Of a stretch of 64,000 nucleotides of DNA, positions 18,578 through 27,159 are shown piece by piece; position 1 is the first letter of the stretch, and each line of letters opens with the position of its first letter. The DNA is from Pseudomonas svalbardensis (GTDB lineage: Bacteria > Pseudomonadota > Gammaproteobacteria > Pseudomonadales > Pseudomonadaceae). The notes beneath the pieces are model-generated. The model saw nothing but the letters and a program-made list of their open reading frames with translations, was not told where the DNA came from and did not search any database. The position numbers were made by a program, and so were the translations under genes. The stretch lies in contig NZ_CP125619.1 of the NCBI RefSeq assembly GCF_030053115.1, positions 3,235,501 to 3,299,500 of the forward strand, in the 5' to 3' direction.

Positions 18578-19180
18578 ATGTTGATCACCGGGATCAAAAG
18601 TCGACCGATCTACGACCGGTTGCAACCGCTGCCGGGAGGTATCCGGCACATCATTGCTGGGCAAGGCAGCGGCGGGCGCGCAATGTTGCGCTTGCTGGGT
18701 GATATGGCTGGCCTGAATCGACCGATCACCTTGCTGTACTCCCAGGAGTCGTTTTCCGGCCAGGACTTCCTGGACCAACTGCATCAGCACACCGAACACC
18801 CATTGCACGTGCATACCTCTAACCAGGCGCTGATCGACGAGCTGAAGACCCTACTCGGCGAAGCGCGCATGGGCACTCGTCTTTACCTCGCAGGTTCTGA
18901 AAGTTTCCTCGGTAGTGCCATGCAAGTGGCCACGCATTTCGACCTGAATCGCGACGAGGTGCTTCGCGAGCACTCTGGAACGCTGGTCCGTCGCGTCTGG
19001 TGCGTGCACTGCGACAGCTACACCGAAAACGTCACCCAACGCGTCTACGACTGCCCCGGTTGCGGCATAACGCTGGTGGTTCGCGATCACTATTCCCAGG
19101 GGCTGGCAGCCTTCCAGGCGGTCAAAGCCGATGCCGAAGTCCCGGGTGAATTGCCTGAAGCCGAGGAGCTCGACACATGA
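18578..19180 (+). CDS. dmmA: DmmA-like dimethylamine monooxygenase subunit
   Basis: 200 residues. The N-terminal two thirds look like a Rossmann-type fold (IIAGQGSGGRAMLRLLGDM, ITLLYSQESFSG, TRLYLAGSESFL). The C-terminus carries a zinc-ribbon or rubredoxin-like module with two CxxC pairs: WCVHCDSYTENV and YDCPGCGITLVV. This pairing is that of DmmA-family proteins found with secondary-amine monooxygenases. It is the first gene after the sigma-54 promoter, with AGGAGG at 18562. Its stop overlaps the reductase start (ATGA). A role in electron transfer or assembly of the oxygenase is inferred. Confidence 0.82.
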   Translation: MLITGIKSRPIYDRLQPLPGGIRHIIAGQGSGGRAMLRLLGDMAGLNRPITLLYSQESFSGQDFLDQLHQHTEHPLHVHTSNQALIDELKTLLGEARMGTRLYLAGSESFLGSAMQVATHFDLNRDEVLREHSGTLVRRVWCVHCDSYTENVTQRVYDCPGCGITLVVRDHYSQGLAAFQAVKADAEVPGELPEAEELDT

Positions 19181-20145
19181 GCCAGAACAATGGGACGTTG
19201 AATCTGCGCGTGGACCGAATCGAATCGGTAACCCCGGAAATCAAACGCTTCACCCTGGTCTCGCCGACCGGCGCGCATCTGCCGGCGTTCTCCGGCGGCA
19301 GTCACGTTGTGGTGCTGATCGCCAATCAGAACAACACCTTGCGCAATCCCTATTCGCTATTGAGTTCGCCCTACGACACCAGCAGCTATCAGATTGCCGT
19401 GCGCCGCGTAGAAAGCGGTCGCGGCGGTTCGGTCTTGCTGCACGACAACGTCAGTGAGGGCGATCTGATCGAGGTCACGCCACCGGCCAACCTCTTCCCG
19501 CTGATCAAACAGGCGCGCCTGCACCTGTTCATCGCCGGTGGGGTCGGCATCACGCCGGTCATTTCCCAACTGGAAGAGTTGCGCCTGAGCAAGGTGCCCT
19601 TCGAGCTGCATTACGCGGTGCGCGGCGAAGAGCACGCCCAGCTCGGCAAAGAGTTGCAGGCCATCTACGGCGAGCAGGTTCACCTGTACCGCAAAGGCAT
19701 TGAGTCGCGCATGGAGATTCGCCGAATCCTCACCGGCCGCCCGCTGGGCAGCCACGTTTACGCGTGCGGTCCAGACAGCATGATCGACGCCACCCTGACC
19801 TGTGCCCGCGACCTTGGATGGACCGACAGCCATGTGCACTTCGAACGCTTCCTTGAACAAAGCAGCGGCGGCGAAGCCTTCAGTTTCACCCTCGGCCGCA
19901 GCGGCGCGACGATCGAAGTTTCGCCGGACCAGACCATGCTCGAAGCGGTGGAAGCCGCTGGCTACTCCATGCCCTACCTGTGTCGTGGCGGCGCCTGTGG
20001 TCACTGTGAAACCGAGGTATTGGAACTCGACGGCGAGCTGCTGCACACCGATGACTGGCTGTCCGACGAAGACAAAACCAGCCGCAAGAAAATCATGCCC
20101 TGCGTATCCCGCGCCAAGTGCAATCGCCTGGTCATCGACCTCTGA
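19177..20145 (+). CDS. PDR/VanB-type reductase with C-terminal 2Fe-2S ferredoxin
   Basis: 322 residues. The flavin-binding RNPYSLLSS motif lies at about 50-58, the NAD(P)H-binding FIAGGVGITPV at about 115-125 and the nucleotide-end YACGPDSMID at about 190-199. A plant-type ferredoxin domain with CRGGACGHCETEV and a last Cys in IMPCVSRAK completes the [2Fe-2S] ligands. It should pass electrons from NAD(P)H through FMN to the haem oxygenase encoded next. It is translationally coupled to the dmmA-like gene. Confidence 0.9.
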   Translation: MSQNNGTLNLRVDRIESVTPEIKRFTLVSPTGAHLPAFSGGSHVVVLIANQNNTLRNPYSLLSSPYDTSSYQIAVRRVESGRGGSVLLHDNVSEGDLIEVTPPANLFPLIKQARLHLFIAGGVGITPVISQLEELRLSKVPFELHYAVRGEEHAQLGKELQAIYGEQVHLYRKGIESRMEIRRILTGRPLGSHVYACGPDSMIDATLTCARDLGWTDSHVHFERFLEQSSGGEAFSFTLGRSGATIEVSPDQTMLEAVEAAGYSMPYLCRGGACGHCETEVLELDGELLHTDDWLSDEDKTSRKKIMPCVSRAKCNRLVIDL

Positions 20146-20162
20146 TCGACGGAGACATAACA

Positions 20163-21203
20163 ATGAATATCAAATTCAATCCCGACGAAACCTACCGCGA
20201 CGACTACACCTTCGCTAACAGCCCGGAGACTATCGCCCGCGCACCCTTCCCGTTCCCTGATGACGACTACATGTACTCGATGAACCTCGAGCCGCATGTC
20301 TCGGTCGGCGACGGTGCGTTTCGCGCCGCCTTCGATATCGATGAACACTACATCAGCGAGTGCCGGGACCGCGCGATCACCCTGGAGAAAGATCCGGGTA
20401 TGCACTACATCTCGGCGCCGCACATGATGGAGGCACAATGGGACCTGCTTGAGTTGATCATGGAGTCCTATGCCCGGGACTATCCGCAGTACTTCAGCCT
20501 GGCGCGTGAAGGTCGGCAGTGGCATTGGACCAACCGTCTGCTGGACATCGACGACCACTTTACTTTCGGCGATCCGACTACCCTGCCCTACGAGCCAATG
20601 GAATACGTGACCCGTCAGGCCCAGGGCGATTGGGTGCTGCAAGAAGAACGCGACGGCACGCTGTACTGGGGTGCCGGGATCGCTACCCAGCGCGCCGATT
20701 ATTCCCTGCGTTTCAACCTCGGCATGAGCTGGGAAGAGTTCCATGGGCCGGTGCCGTTGGTGAAGGAAATCGGCATGCTCGACCGCGCGCTGAAGTTTTT
20801 GCTGCGTCTGCGCACCGGCCACCCGGTGCGTCGTTTGAACTGGTCGCTGACCGTCAATCCGCGCCTCGAAGTCTCGGCCGAAAGTCTGCCGGAATGGGCA
20901 CCGGACCGCACCATCGTAACTGCGGAAAACGCCGGCAAGCTGGTCTACCTGCGTATCGAGTTGCAGCCGCTACATCGCCTGCCGCGCAGTAACGCCATCG
21001 TCTTTCCGATTCGCACTTACCTGCTCAGCCTCGAAGACATCGCCACCAATCCGGCGTGGGCCCGACGCATGCACCGGGTCCTGCGAGATTTGAACCAGCA
21101 ACTGGTCGATTACAAAGGTTTCAGCCGCTACCGCGATGCCGCCGTCGAATGGCTCTCCAAGTACGACGACGGCCGCGACAGCGAGACCAAAAAACAGGCT
21201 TGA
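20163..21203 (+). CDS. DUF3445 haem-dependent oxidative N-demethylase-like oxygenase subunit
   Basis: 346 residues from MNIKFNPDETYRDDYTF, with GGAG upstream. Recognisable DUF3445 features are DEHYISECRDRAITLEKDPG, GDWVLQEERDGTLYWGAGIA, SWEEFHGPVPLVKEIGML and RLNWSLTVNPRLEV, and HRLPRSNAIVFPIRTYLLSL near the C-terminus, which supplies a conserved His. Members of this family are the oxygenase component of dimethylamine-type monooxygenases. In this operon it would receive electrons from the VanB-type reductase. An ORF extension to 20118 overlaps the reductase gene and lacks a ribosome site. Confidence 0.85.
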   Translation: MNIKFNPDETYRDDYTFANSPETIARAPFPFPDDDYMYSMNLEPHVSVGDGAFRAAFDIDEHYISECRDRAITLEKDPGMHYISAPHMMEAQWDLLELIMESYARDYPQYFSLAREGRQWHWTNRLLDIDDHFTFGDPTTLPYEPMEYVTRQAQGDWVLQEERDGTLYWGAGIATQRADYSLRFNLGMSWEEFHGPVPLVKEIGMLDRALKFLLRLRTGHPVRRLNWSLTVNPRLEVSAESLPEWAPDRTIVTAENAGKLVYLRIELQPLHRLPRSNAIVFPIRTYLLSLEDIATNPAWARRMHRVLRDLNQQLVDYKGFSRYRDAAVEWLSKYDDGRDSETKKQA

Positions 21204-21291
21204 GTCTGACATTCACTACAACAAGAAACTCAAATAAGCGGGACAACCCGCCAGTACTGCAATCAACTGCCATTGATAATGAGGAAATAAA

Positions 21292-22821
21292 ATGAGTGGC
21301 TTATCCAACGCGCGTGCAAGCGTCGCCGATCAGGATGCGGAACAACTCCGCGCCCTCGGCTACAGTTCGGATTTCAATAGAAGCATGAGTCTGTGGGAGA
21401 ACTTTTCCCTAGGCTTCACCTACCTGTCGCCGGTCGTCGGTGTCTACACCTTGTTCGGTTTGTGTCTGGCCGCGGGCGGCCCGCCGATGTTCTGGTCCTA
21501 CCTGCTGATCGGTGCCGGCCAACTGTTGGTGTGCCTGATTTTTGGTGAAATTGTTTCCCAGTTCCCAATCTCGGGCGGTGTCTATCCTTGGGCCCGTCGT
21601 TTGGTAGGCAAGCGCTGGGCATGGATGGTCGGCTGGGTCTATGCGTGGGCCTTGTGCGCAACCATCGCCGGAGTAGCGGTCGGTGCGGGGCCCTATCTGG
21701 CGATTATGCTGGGCTTCAATCCCGGTCCCGAGGCCAATATCTATATTGCCCTGACGATCATCCTGCTCTCGACCTGCCTTAATCTGGTGGGCACCAAACT
21801 GCTGGCACGAGTCGCAATGTTCGGCTTCCTCTGCGAGCTGGTCGGGGCAGTTCTCGTTGGTGGTTACCTGCTGATCTTCGAGCGTCATCAGCCATTTAGC
21901 GTGCTGTTCGACACCTTCAACCTTGAAGTCAACGGCTCGTACTTGCCGGCGTTCCTCGCGGCATCCCTAGCGGGTCTGTTCCAGTACTACGGCTTCGAGG
22001 CCTGCGGCGATGTCGCCGAAGAAACCCCGAACCCGGGCAAGCGCATTCCAAAAGCCATGCGCATGACCATCTATATCGGCGGCGCAGCAGCGATGTTCGC
22101 CTGCCTCGCGCTAATTCTTTCGGTTCCGGACATGGCCAAGGTGCTGGCCGGTGAAGATACCGACCCGGTAGCTACCATCCTGGCTAACGCCTTTGGCCCG
22201 GTTGGTTCGCGACTGGTCATGGCGGTGGTGATGGTGTCCTTTATCTCTTGCGTCTTGAGCCTGCAGGCAGCGGCCAGCCGTCTGTTGTTCGCTTATGCCC
22301 GAGACGAAATGATCGTCGGTAGCTCGCTGCTCAAGCGACTGTCGGGCAACCACGTACCGTCGTTCGCGTTGCTCATCAGTGGACTGGTGCCCGCAGCGAT
22401 TGTCTGCCTGGGAATGTTCATGGCCGATGCCGTGGCGACCATCGTCGGTTTCGCGGCGATTGGTATCTACGTCGCGTTCCAGTTGATCGTCGTCGCGGCA
22501 TTAATCGCTCGCGCCAAGGGTTGGCGCCCGAATGGCCAATTCACGCTCGGCGCCTGGGGGCTTTGGGTGAACCTGGCCGCACTGGTCTATGGCGTTTGCG
22601 CCATCGTCAACATGGTCTGGCCGCGATCACCGGATGCGCCTTGGTACATCAACTATTCGATGATCCTGACGACTCTGGTGGTGATGGGAGCCGGCCTGGT
22701 TTACATGCTGCTCGGCAAGCCTTATGACAAAGGTACGGCCCCTGCGGGCGATGCCTGGAAGCTCTCCAAGCCGCTTGCCAAACCCGTTGATAATTCGGGC
22801 TTGCCGGTACAACAGCGCTGA
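21292..22821 (+). CDS. APC-superfamily amino acid/amine permease
   Basis: 509 residues with 12 predicted helices. [19 protein letters not shown] begins helix 1, with the unwound GxG-like region typical of APC carriers. [19 protein letters not shown] (helix 2-3 loop), [22 protein letters not shown] (helix 6-7) and [15 protein letters not shown] (helix 8 end) identify the ACT/GABA-permease-like subgroup. GAGGAAAT precedes the start. It lies between oxygenase and dehydrogenase genes, so it is probably the uptake system for the amine substrate, which is likely larger and more amino-acid-like than dimethylamine. Confidence 0.88.
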   Translation: MSGLSNARASVADQDAEQLRALGYSSDFNRSMSLWENFSLGFTYLSPVVGVYTLFGLCLAAGGPPMFWSYLLIGAGQLLVCLIFGEIVSQFPISGGVYPWARRLVGKRWAWMVGWVYAWALCATIAGVAVGAGPYLAIMLGFNPGPEANIYIALTIILLSTCLNLVGTKLLARVAMFGFLCELVGAVLVGGYLLIFERHQPFSVLFDTFNLEVNGSYLPAFLAASLAGLFQYYGFEACGDVAEETPNPGKRIPKAMRMTIYIGGAAAMFACLALILSVPDMAKVLAGEDTDPVATILANAFGPVGSRLVMAVVMVSFISCVLSLQAAASRLLFAYARDEMIVGSSLLKRLSGNHVPSFALLISGLVPAAIVCLGMFMADAVATIVGFAAIGIYVAFQLIVVAALIARAKGWRPNGQFTLGAWGLWVNLAALVYGVCAIVNMVWPRSPDAPWYINYSMILTTLVVMGAGLVYMLLGKPYDKGTAPAGDAWKLSKPLAKPVDNSGLPVQQR

Positions 22822-22827
22822 CAAAGT

Positions 22828-22852
22828 GCCAGGGAAGTTTCACTTCCCTGGC
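22828..22852. promoter_or_regulatory. 10-bp stem-loop between permease and dehydrogenase genes
   Basis: GCCAGGGAAG and CTTCCCTGGC are perfect arms around TTTCA. On the plus strand it is followed by A's, not T's, so it is not a standard terminator for the operon. It could stabilise the upstream mRNA or reduce expression of the dehydrogenase gene. Confidence 0.55.
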
Positions 22853-22874
22853 CTATAAAAAAAGAGGAACAGTC

Positions 22875-24299
22875 ATGCAAACCAAACTGCTGATCAATGG
22901 CCAACTGATCGATGGCGAAGGCCCCGCACAACCGGTGTTCAACCCGGCCCTCGGTCGTGTGTTGGTGGAAATCAACGAAGCCAGTGAAGCCCAGGTCGAT
23001 GCCGCCGTGCGGGCCGCCGACAGCGCCTTTGAAGGCTGGTCGCAAACCACACCGAAAGAACGCTCGCTGCTGCTGCTCAAACTCGCCGACGCCATCGAAG
23101 CACACGGCGAAGAGCTGGCCAAACTGGAATCGGACAACTGCGGCAAGCCTTACAGCGCTGCACTGAACGACGAGATCCCGGCAATTGCCGACGTGTTCCG
23201 TTTCTTCGCCGGCGCCAGCCGTTGCATGAGTGGTTCGGCGGGCGGTGAATACCTGCACGGCCACACCTCGATGATCCGTCGCGACCCGGTTGGCGTGATC
23301 GCGTCCATCGCACCGTGGAACTACCCGCTGATGATGGTCGCCTGGAAAATCGCCCCGGCCCTCGCAGCGGGTAATACCGTGGTGCTCAAGCCGTCGGAAC
23401 AAACCCCGCTGACCGCGCTGCGTCTGGTGGAACTGGCGTCGGAGATTTTCCCGGCCGGCGTGCTTAACCTGGTGTTCGGTCGTGGTCCTACGGTTGGTAG
23501 CCCATTGGTCACACACCCGAAAGTGCGCATGGTCTCGTTGACCGGTTCGATTGCCACCGGTTCGAACATCATTTCCAGCACCGCCGACAGCGTCAAACGC
23601 ATGCACATGGAACTGGGCGGCAAGGCTCCGGTGATCATCTTCGACGACGCCGACATCGACGCCGCCGTGGAAGGCATTCGCACCTTCGGCTTCTACAATG
23701 CCGGCCAGGACTGTACCGCCGCCTGCCGCATCTATGCGCAGGAAGGCATCTACGACACGTTCGTCGAGAAACTCGGCGAAGCGGTCAGCAGCATCAAGTA
23801 CGGTTTGCAAGATGATCCGTCGACCGAGCTCGGTCCGTTGATCACCGCGCAACATCGCGACCGCGTGGCCGGGTTTGTCGAGCGTGCCGTGGCGCAAGCG
23901 CACATCCGTTTGATCACGGGCGGCAAGGCTGTTGAGGGCAATGGCTTCTTCTTCGAACCAACTGTGTTGGCCGACGCTCAGCAGGACGACGAGATTGTTC
24001 GTCGCGAAGTGTTCGGGCCGGTGGTGTCGGTGACCAAATTCATCGATGAAGCGCAGGTACTGAGCTGGGCCAACGATTCCGACTATGGCCTGGCGTCATC
24101 GGTCTGGACCTCGGACGTCGGTCGCGCACATCGCTTGTCCGCACGCTTGCAGTACGGCTGCACCTGGGTGAATACGCACTTCATGCTGGTCAGCGAAATG
24201 CCTCATGGCGGTCAGAAACTGTCCGGTTATGGCAAGGACATGTCCATGTACGGACTGGAGGATTACACCGTGGTGCGGCATGTGATGTTCAAACACTGA
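22875..24299 (+). CDS. aldehyde dehydrogenase, PatD (aminobutyraldehyde dehydrogenase)-like
   Basis: 474 residues, the same length as E. coli PatD/YdcW. NAD-ALDH motifs: [20 protein letters not shown], the NAD-binding [11 protein letters not shown], the catalytic Glu in [11 protein letters not shown] and the nucleophile Cys in [25 protein letters not shown] lies near the C-terminus. The substrate is probably an omega-amino-aldehyde. Following an amine monooxygenase and a permease, it would oxidise the aldehyde left after C-N bond hydroxylation (for example 4-aminobutanal from pyrrolidine). AAGAGGAA precedes the start. Confidence 0.88.
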   Translation: MQTKLLINGQLIDGEGPAQPVFNPALGRVLVEINEASEAQVDAAVRAADSAFEGWSQTTPKERSLLLLKLADAIEAHGEELAKLESDNCGKPYSAALNDEIPAIADVFRFFAGASRCMSGSAGGEYLHGHTSMIRRDPVGVIASIAPWNYPLMMVAWKIAPALAAGNTVVLKPSEQTPLTALRLVELASEIFPAGVLNLVFGRGPTVGSPLVTHPKVRMVSLTGSIATGSNIISSTADSVKRMHMELGGKAPVIIFDDADIDAAVEGIRTFGFYNAGQDCTAACRIYAQEGIYDTFVEKLGEAVSSIKYGLQDDPSTELGPLITAQHRDRVAGFVERAVAQAHIRLITGGKAVEGNGFFFEPTVLADAQQDDEIVRREVFGPVVSVTKFIDEAQVLSWANDSDYGLASSVWTSDVGRAHRLSARLQYGCTWVNTHFMLVSEMPHGGQKLSGYGKDMSMYGLEDYTVVRHVMFKH

Positions 24300-24306
24300 T
24301 TGCTAC

Positions 24307-24486
24307 TCAGTGAGCCGTGTCGCTTTTGGCGCGGCTCTTGACCGAACCACCTACGATTTTTTGCTCACCGTCCAGGCGGCCATCGTCAAAGTGATCGACG
24401 TTAGCGCCAATTACTCCACCGGCATCCCCTGACAGCTCCGGTTTCACCCGAACAAACGGCCGCATGATTGCCTGGACGCTAATCAT
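24307..24486 (-). CDS. small hypothetical open frame
   Basis: A 59-codon frame beginning MISVQAIMRPFVRVKPELSG, with an AAGGA sequence about 15 nt before the start. I do not recognise it. It contains the dipeptide-rich stretch RLDGEQKIVGG. It is convergent with the dehydrogenase gene and sits just downstream of the umuC fragment. It may be real or chance. Confidence 0.2.
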   Translation of the reverse strand: MISVQAIMRPFVRVKPELSGDAGGVIGANVDHFDDGRLDGEQKIVGGSVKSRAKSDTAH

Positions 24487-24507
24487 CCGGCCCGGTTCCT
24501 TGACGAA

Positions 24508-24768
24508 TTAAGGTGTACCCGCCAATTCCCTCGCCGTCTTCTCAATCAGCACACTGAATTTCTTGCGCAGCATCCACGAATCAGCCTTGGCCAGATCCAT
24601 CGCGGTTTTGATACCCAAAGCATCAAAATGCATTTTCATGCGTCGACCCACACCCCATACCTCAGACACATCCGTGTTGCGCAGCACCCAGTCGCGCTTG
24701 AAGGGATCACAGATGTCGACCACGCCACCCGTTTCAGCTTGCAGACGTTTTGCGGTGTGGTTCGCCAA
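24508..24768 (-). pseudogene. umuC/rulB-type DNA polymerase V subunit fragment
   Basis: 86 codons matching the middle of Y-family UmuC: NHTAKRLQAETGGVVDICDP, WGVGRRMKMHFDALGIKTAM (helix-hairpin-helix-like) and DLAKADSWMLRKKFSV. A full UmuC has about 420 residues, so the palm N-terminus and the little-finger domain are missing. umuDC/rulAB genes are common on plasmids and integrated elements in Pseudomonas, so this marks a former mobile insertion. Confidence 0.8.
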
Positions 24769-24815
24769 CTTCCTTTGTTGACTTTCTGGTTGGGACTATC
24801 AGAGCATCATTAAGC

Positions 24816-24847
24816 TTAGCGCTGTGTACTAACAAACATAGCGCTAA
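24816..24847. terminator. possible terminator or operator hairpin
   Basis: TTAGCGCTGTGT and ACATAGCGCTAA pair at 11 of 12 positions around an 8-nt loop. It lies 29 bp beyond the stop of the minus-strand gamma-glutamylcyclotransferase-like gene, so it could terminate that operon. There is no strong U tract. Confidence 0.4.
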
Positions 24848-24875
24848 CGCCTCTTCACTTTACGCGTCGTTGAAT

Positions 24876-25229
24876 TCAGGCTTGCACGTAAACCCAGGCA
24901 CTGGCTCCAGACTTCAGCACAACCCCTACCCGCCGATAGTCGGCCACTTCATACTCATCGGCCGCGAACAGCTCCTGCTCCGTGATCTCAAAAACAGTGC
25001 CGGCGATTTCATCCGACAGATCCCTGCTCTCTTGCACTATGGGGTGGTGGGTTTTCCCACTCGCGGCCAGCACTGCCGGATCGGTGATTTCGACCCAGTT
25101 CTGTTTGTACCCCGGCAGGCTATCAGCTCGCCCTTTCAACTCACGCCCGAAGGTGGCCAGCTGGACTGCTTGATCTTGCAGGGTGCCATAGGAGAACAAC
25201 AGCACCGGTTGCTCGGCTACATGGGTCAT
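24876..25229 (-). CDS. gamma-glutamylcyclotransferase-like (AIG2/GGCT) protein
   Basis: 117 residues. The GGCT signature LLFSYGTLQDQAVQ is at the N-terminus, and the catalytic Glu is probably in ELFAADEYEVADYRRV. ASAWVYVQA at the end completes the small beta-barrel. GGCT-fold enzymes release 5-oxoproline from gamma-glutamyl amines, or act on gamma-glutamylated intermediates in amine catabolism. Together with the M24 peptidase-like gene 17 bp upstream it forms a two-gene operon. Confidence 0.85.
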   Translation of the reverse strand: MTHVAEQPVLLFSYGTLQDQAVQLATFGRELKGRADSLPGYKQNWVEITDPAVLAASGKTHHPIVQESRDLSDEIAGTVFEITEQELFAADEYEVADYRRVGVVLKSGASAWVYVQA

Positions 25230-25246
25230 TGGAGCTCCTAAGTTGT

Positions 25247-25915
25247 TCAGATCAGCAAGTCTTCATAAAACGCGCCAAATGGACGCTCGGGATGGGCAAG
25301 CTGGATTTCCAGAATCCACAGGCCGGTGTTCGGATATTGATCAAGATCCCCGAGTTCGCCGCCCCGGTAAATCGCATGGGGAAAATCGCTGACCCTGTGC
25401 CCCTTGATGTCGAGGTTGAGCGTCCAGCCCATGGCCAGCGCCTGAGCGGCTGCAAAGTCGTAAAGCGCCACCCCCGAAACCCGCTCACTGCGCCAGAAGC
25501 TTTCGACCCGATTGAACAGCTCCTTGGCCGCCGCGGCACAGGCGATCATTTCCGGATCGGAACCCGTGGTGAACGTCGCGCCGGCATCACCTTCATGCCC
25601 CTGCCACACCACCCCCATGTCGATGAAGAAAATGTCGTCGGCCCCCAGCTCTGGATTGCCATCTGAGCGCTGCTTGAAGGTCTTGAGCGTGTTGCCGCCG
25701 AAGCGGATCAGCAGCGGGTGCCAGGTCCGATCCATACCCAGTGCCGCCAGGATCTCTTTGCCTCGCAACTGAGCCTCGGATTCGCGCATGCCGGGCGTGA
25801 TGACTCGGGCGATCTGATCGATGGCCTTCCAGGTCATCTGCTGTGCGTGACGCATCGATTCCAGCGCATAACGTTCACCTACCGCTTCTTTGCTGCTCAA
25901 GACCGTACTCATCAT
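25247..25915 (-). CDS. M24 (creatinase/aminopeptidase P-like) metallopeptidase
   Basis: 222 residues comprising only the pita-bread catalytic domain; the N-terminal domain of creatinase/prolidase is absent. Candidate metal ligands are Asp in FFIDMGVVW and GHEGDAGATF, His in DIKGHRVSDFPH and Glu in WILEIQLAH. The pattern suggests an amidase or aminopeptidase of the Xaa-Pro type. It is divergent from a truncated TetR gene across an AT-rich region containing TATATAGTTTTATATA, a possible operator. Confidence 0.8.
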   Translation of the reverse strand: MMSTVLSSKEAVGERYALESMRHAQQMTWKAIDQIARVITPGMRESEAQLRGKEILAALGMDRTWHPLLIRFGGNTLKTFKQRSDGNPELGADDIFFIDMGVVWQGHEGDAGATFTTGSDPEMIACAAAAKELFNRVESFWRSERVSGVALYDFAAAQALAMGWTLNLDIKGHRVSDFPHAIYRGGELGDLDQYPNTGLWILEIQLAHPERPFGAFYEDLLI

Positions 25916-26019
25916 TCATTCCCTTGGTGAGAAAGCGCAGGCCAAGCGCTATATAGTTTTATATATTGTGATACTCAACATCAAAGATAAAGCCATGACC
26001 CAGGCTTCAACCCAACCTT

Positions 26020-26313
26020 ATGACAATCTCTAGCACCGAGACCGGTGATCAATGCAGCACGCTGGATCACTCTCTCAAGCCCGTAGTGACCAGCATCCGC
26101 CAGCGGAATCAGCACCTCATCCTGAAGGCGGCCAGCGAAGAGTTTTCAGTGACTGGTTTCGACGCCACCCAGACTGGTGACATCGCGGCTCGTGCCGGGA
26201 TTCCTAAGGTAAATCTCTATTACTACTTTCAAAGCAAAGAGAATCTATACGCTCGAGTACTGCTGAGTTTTGTTGAGCCGACGACAGTGACTTGGTGGCT
26301 GCTTCCTTGCTGA
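26020..26313 (+). pseudogene. TetR/RutR-type regulator, N-terminal remnant
   Basis: Only the DNA-binding domain is present: RQRNQHLILKAASEEFSVTG, then TGDIAARAGIPKVNLYYYFQ and SKENLYARVLLSFVEP. In RutR-like regulators the ligand domain continues for another 120-140 residues. Here similarity ends at about 26280 and the frame stops at 26313. The fragment faces away from the M24/GGCT operon, whose former regulator it may have been. Confidence 0.75.
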
Positions 26314-26379
26314 TTATTTGAGCTTGTTCGATTGTTCGTGAGTACTGGCATTCTTCAGTGTCGATTTAGAAGTTTGGCG

Positions 26380-26868
26380 TCAAGCGAGGTCATCCGGTTC
26401 CAGATGCAGTTCTTCAATGATCGAGGTTGGTATGCGCTGGGTATTTCCTAATTCGTTCGTCACGCCTCTGAAAACTTTTCCCGAAGCGGTGGTTACCTTG
26501 TAGGCAAAATCGGCCACGGGTTCACCTTCAGTATCGAGCAAGATAAATTGCTCATCGAAGCCAAATGAAATCGGGATAATCGGCGTAAATGTCGCACCAC
26601 CGCCACTGTTGCCAATGATGACGGTTCCGGATCCGCCCATTACTGCGTTGCCATGATTACCAAGGCTTCCAACAACGACCGCCGGCAAGCCGTTGGTAAT
26701 GACGTTGTCCGCGATTTGACTGCCACAGGCTGTGGGGTCGGTTTGTCTGGCTGCGCTCAAGCCATCAAAAAATACATCTGGCGAACCGCCGGTAATAGGG
26801 TTCGTGCCATGACCCGGTAGTGGGCAAGCTGTCGGGTCAGACACCCGCGCTGCAGGTTTACCACTCAT
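26380..26868 (-). CDS. PAAR-domain spike protein with C-terminal extension
   Basis: 162 residues from MSGKPAARVSDPTACPLPGH, with AAGGAG 8 nt upstream (this rules out an extension to 26919). The PAAR repeats run through about residue 100 (DPTACPLPGHG, GSPDVFFDGLSAARQTD, GSGTVIIGNSGGGATFTP) and cap the VgrG spike of type VI secretion. Residues about 110-162 (FILLDTEGEPVADFAYKVTT, GVTNELGNTQRIPT) form a small beta domain of the kind that joins PAAR to an effector. No VgrG, effector or immunity gene lies next to it, so it is an orphan or the remainder of a larger cassette. Confidence 0.82.
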   Translation of the reverse strand: MSGKPAARVSDPTACPLPGHGTNPITGGSPDVFFDGLSAARQTDPTACGSQIADNVITNGLPAVVVGSLGNHGNAVMGGSGTVIIGNSGGGATFTPIIPISFGFDEQFILLDTEGEPVADFAYKVTTASGKVFRGVTNELGNTQRIPTSIIEELHLEPDDLA

Positions 26869-27159
26869 ATGAAGCTCCTTAATTGACGTGGATTTGATAA
26901 GAGCCGGCAGTGCTTCCAAAGCACCAACGGCAATCGACTGGGTCGAATAATTTTACTTGATCCCAACTGCTTGTTTCGGTGTCATGGGTTGCCATTACAC
27001 CTATGGCTTCACTCTTGTGCCAATGCATCCCCTTTGTGTGAGCATCCAGGATGTTGAGGAGTGCGTTGTAGTCGGCAAATTTTCACTGGTTATAAATCGG
27101 GGTTATGCCACGACAGCGAAAAGATCAAACAGCCTTCGGCAGCTCCTTGGTGCGATCTT

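Noticed and set aside
22828..22852. Rho-independent terminator of the permease gene
   Set aside because: On the plus strand the stem is followed by A residues, so it does not fit; no minus-strand gene ends there either.
22722..23903. Minus-strand frame of 393 codons opposite the aldehyde dehydrogenase
   Set aside because: Antisense of a well-identified ALDH gene; no recognisable motif.
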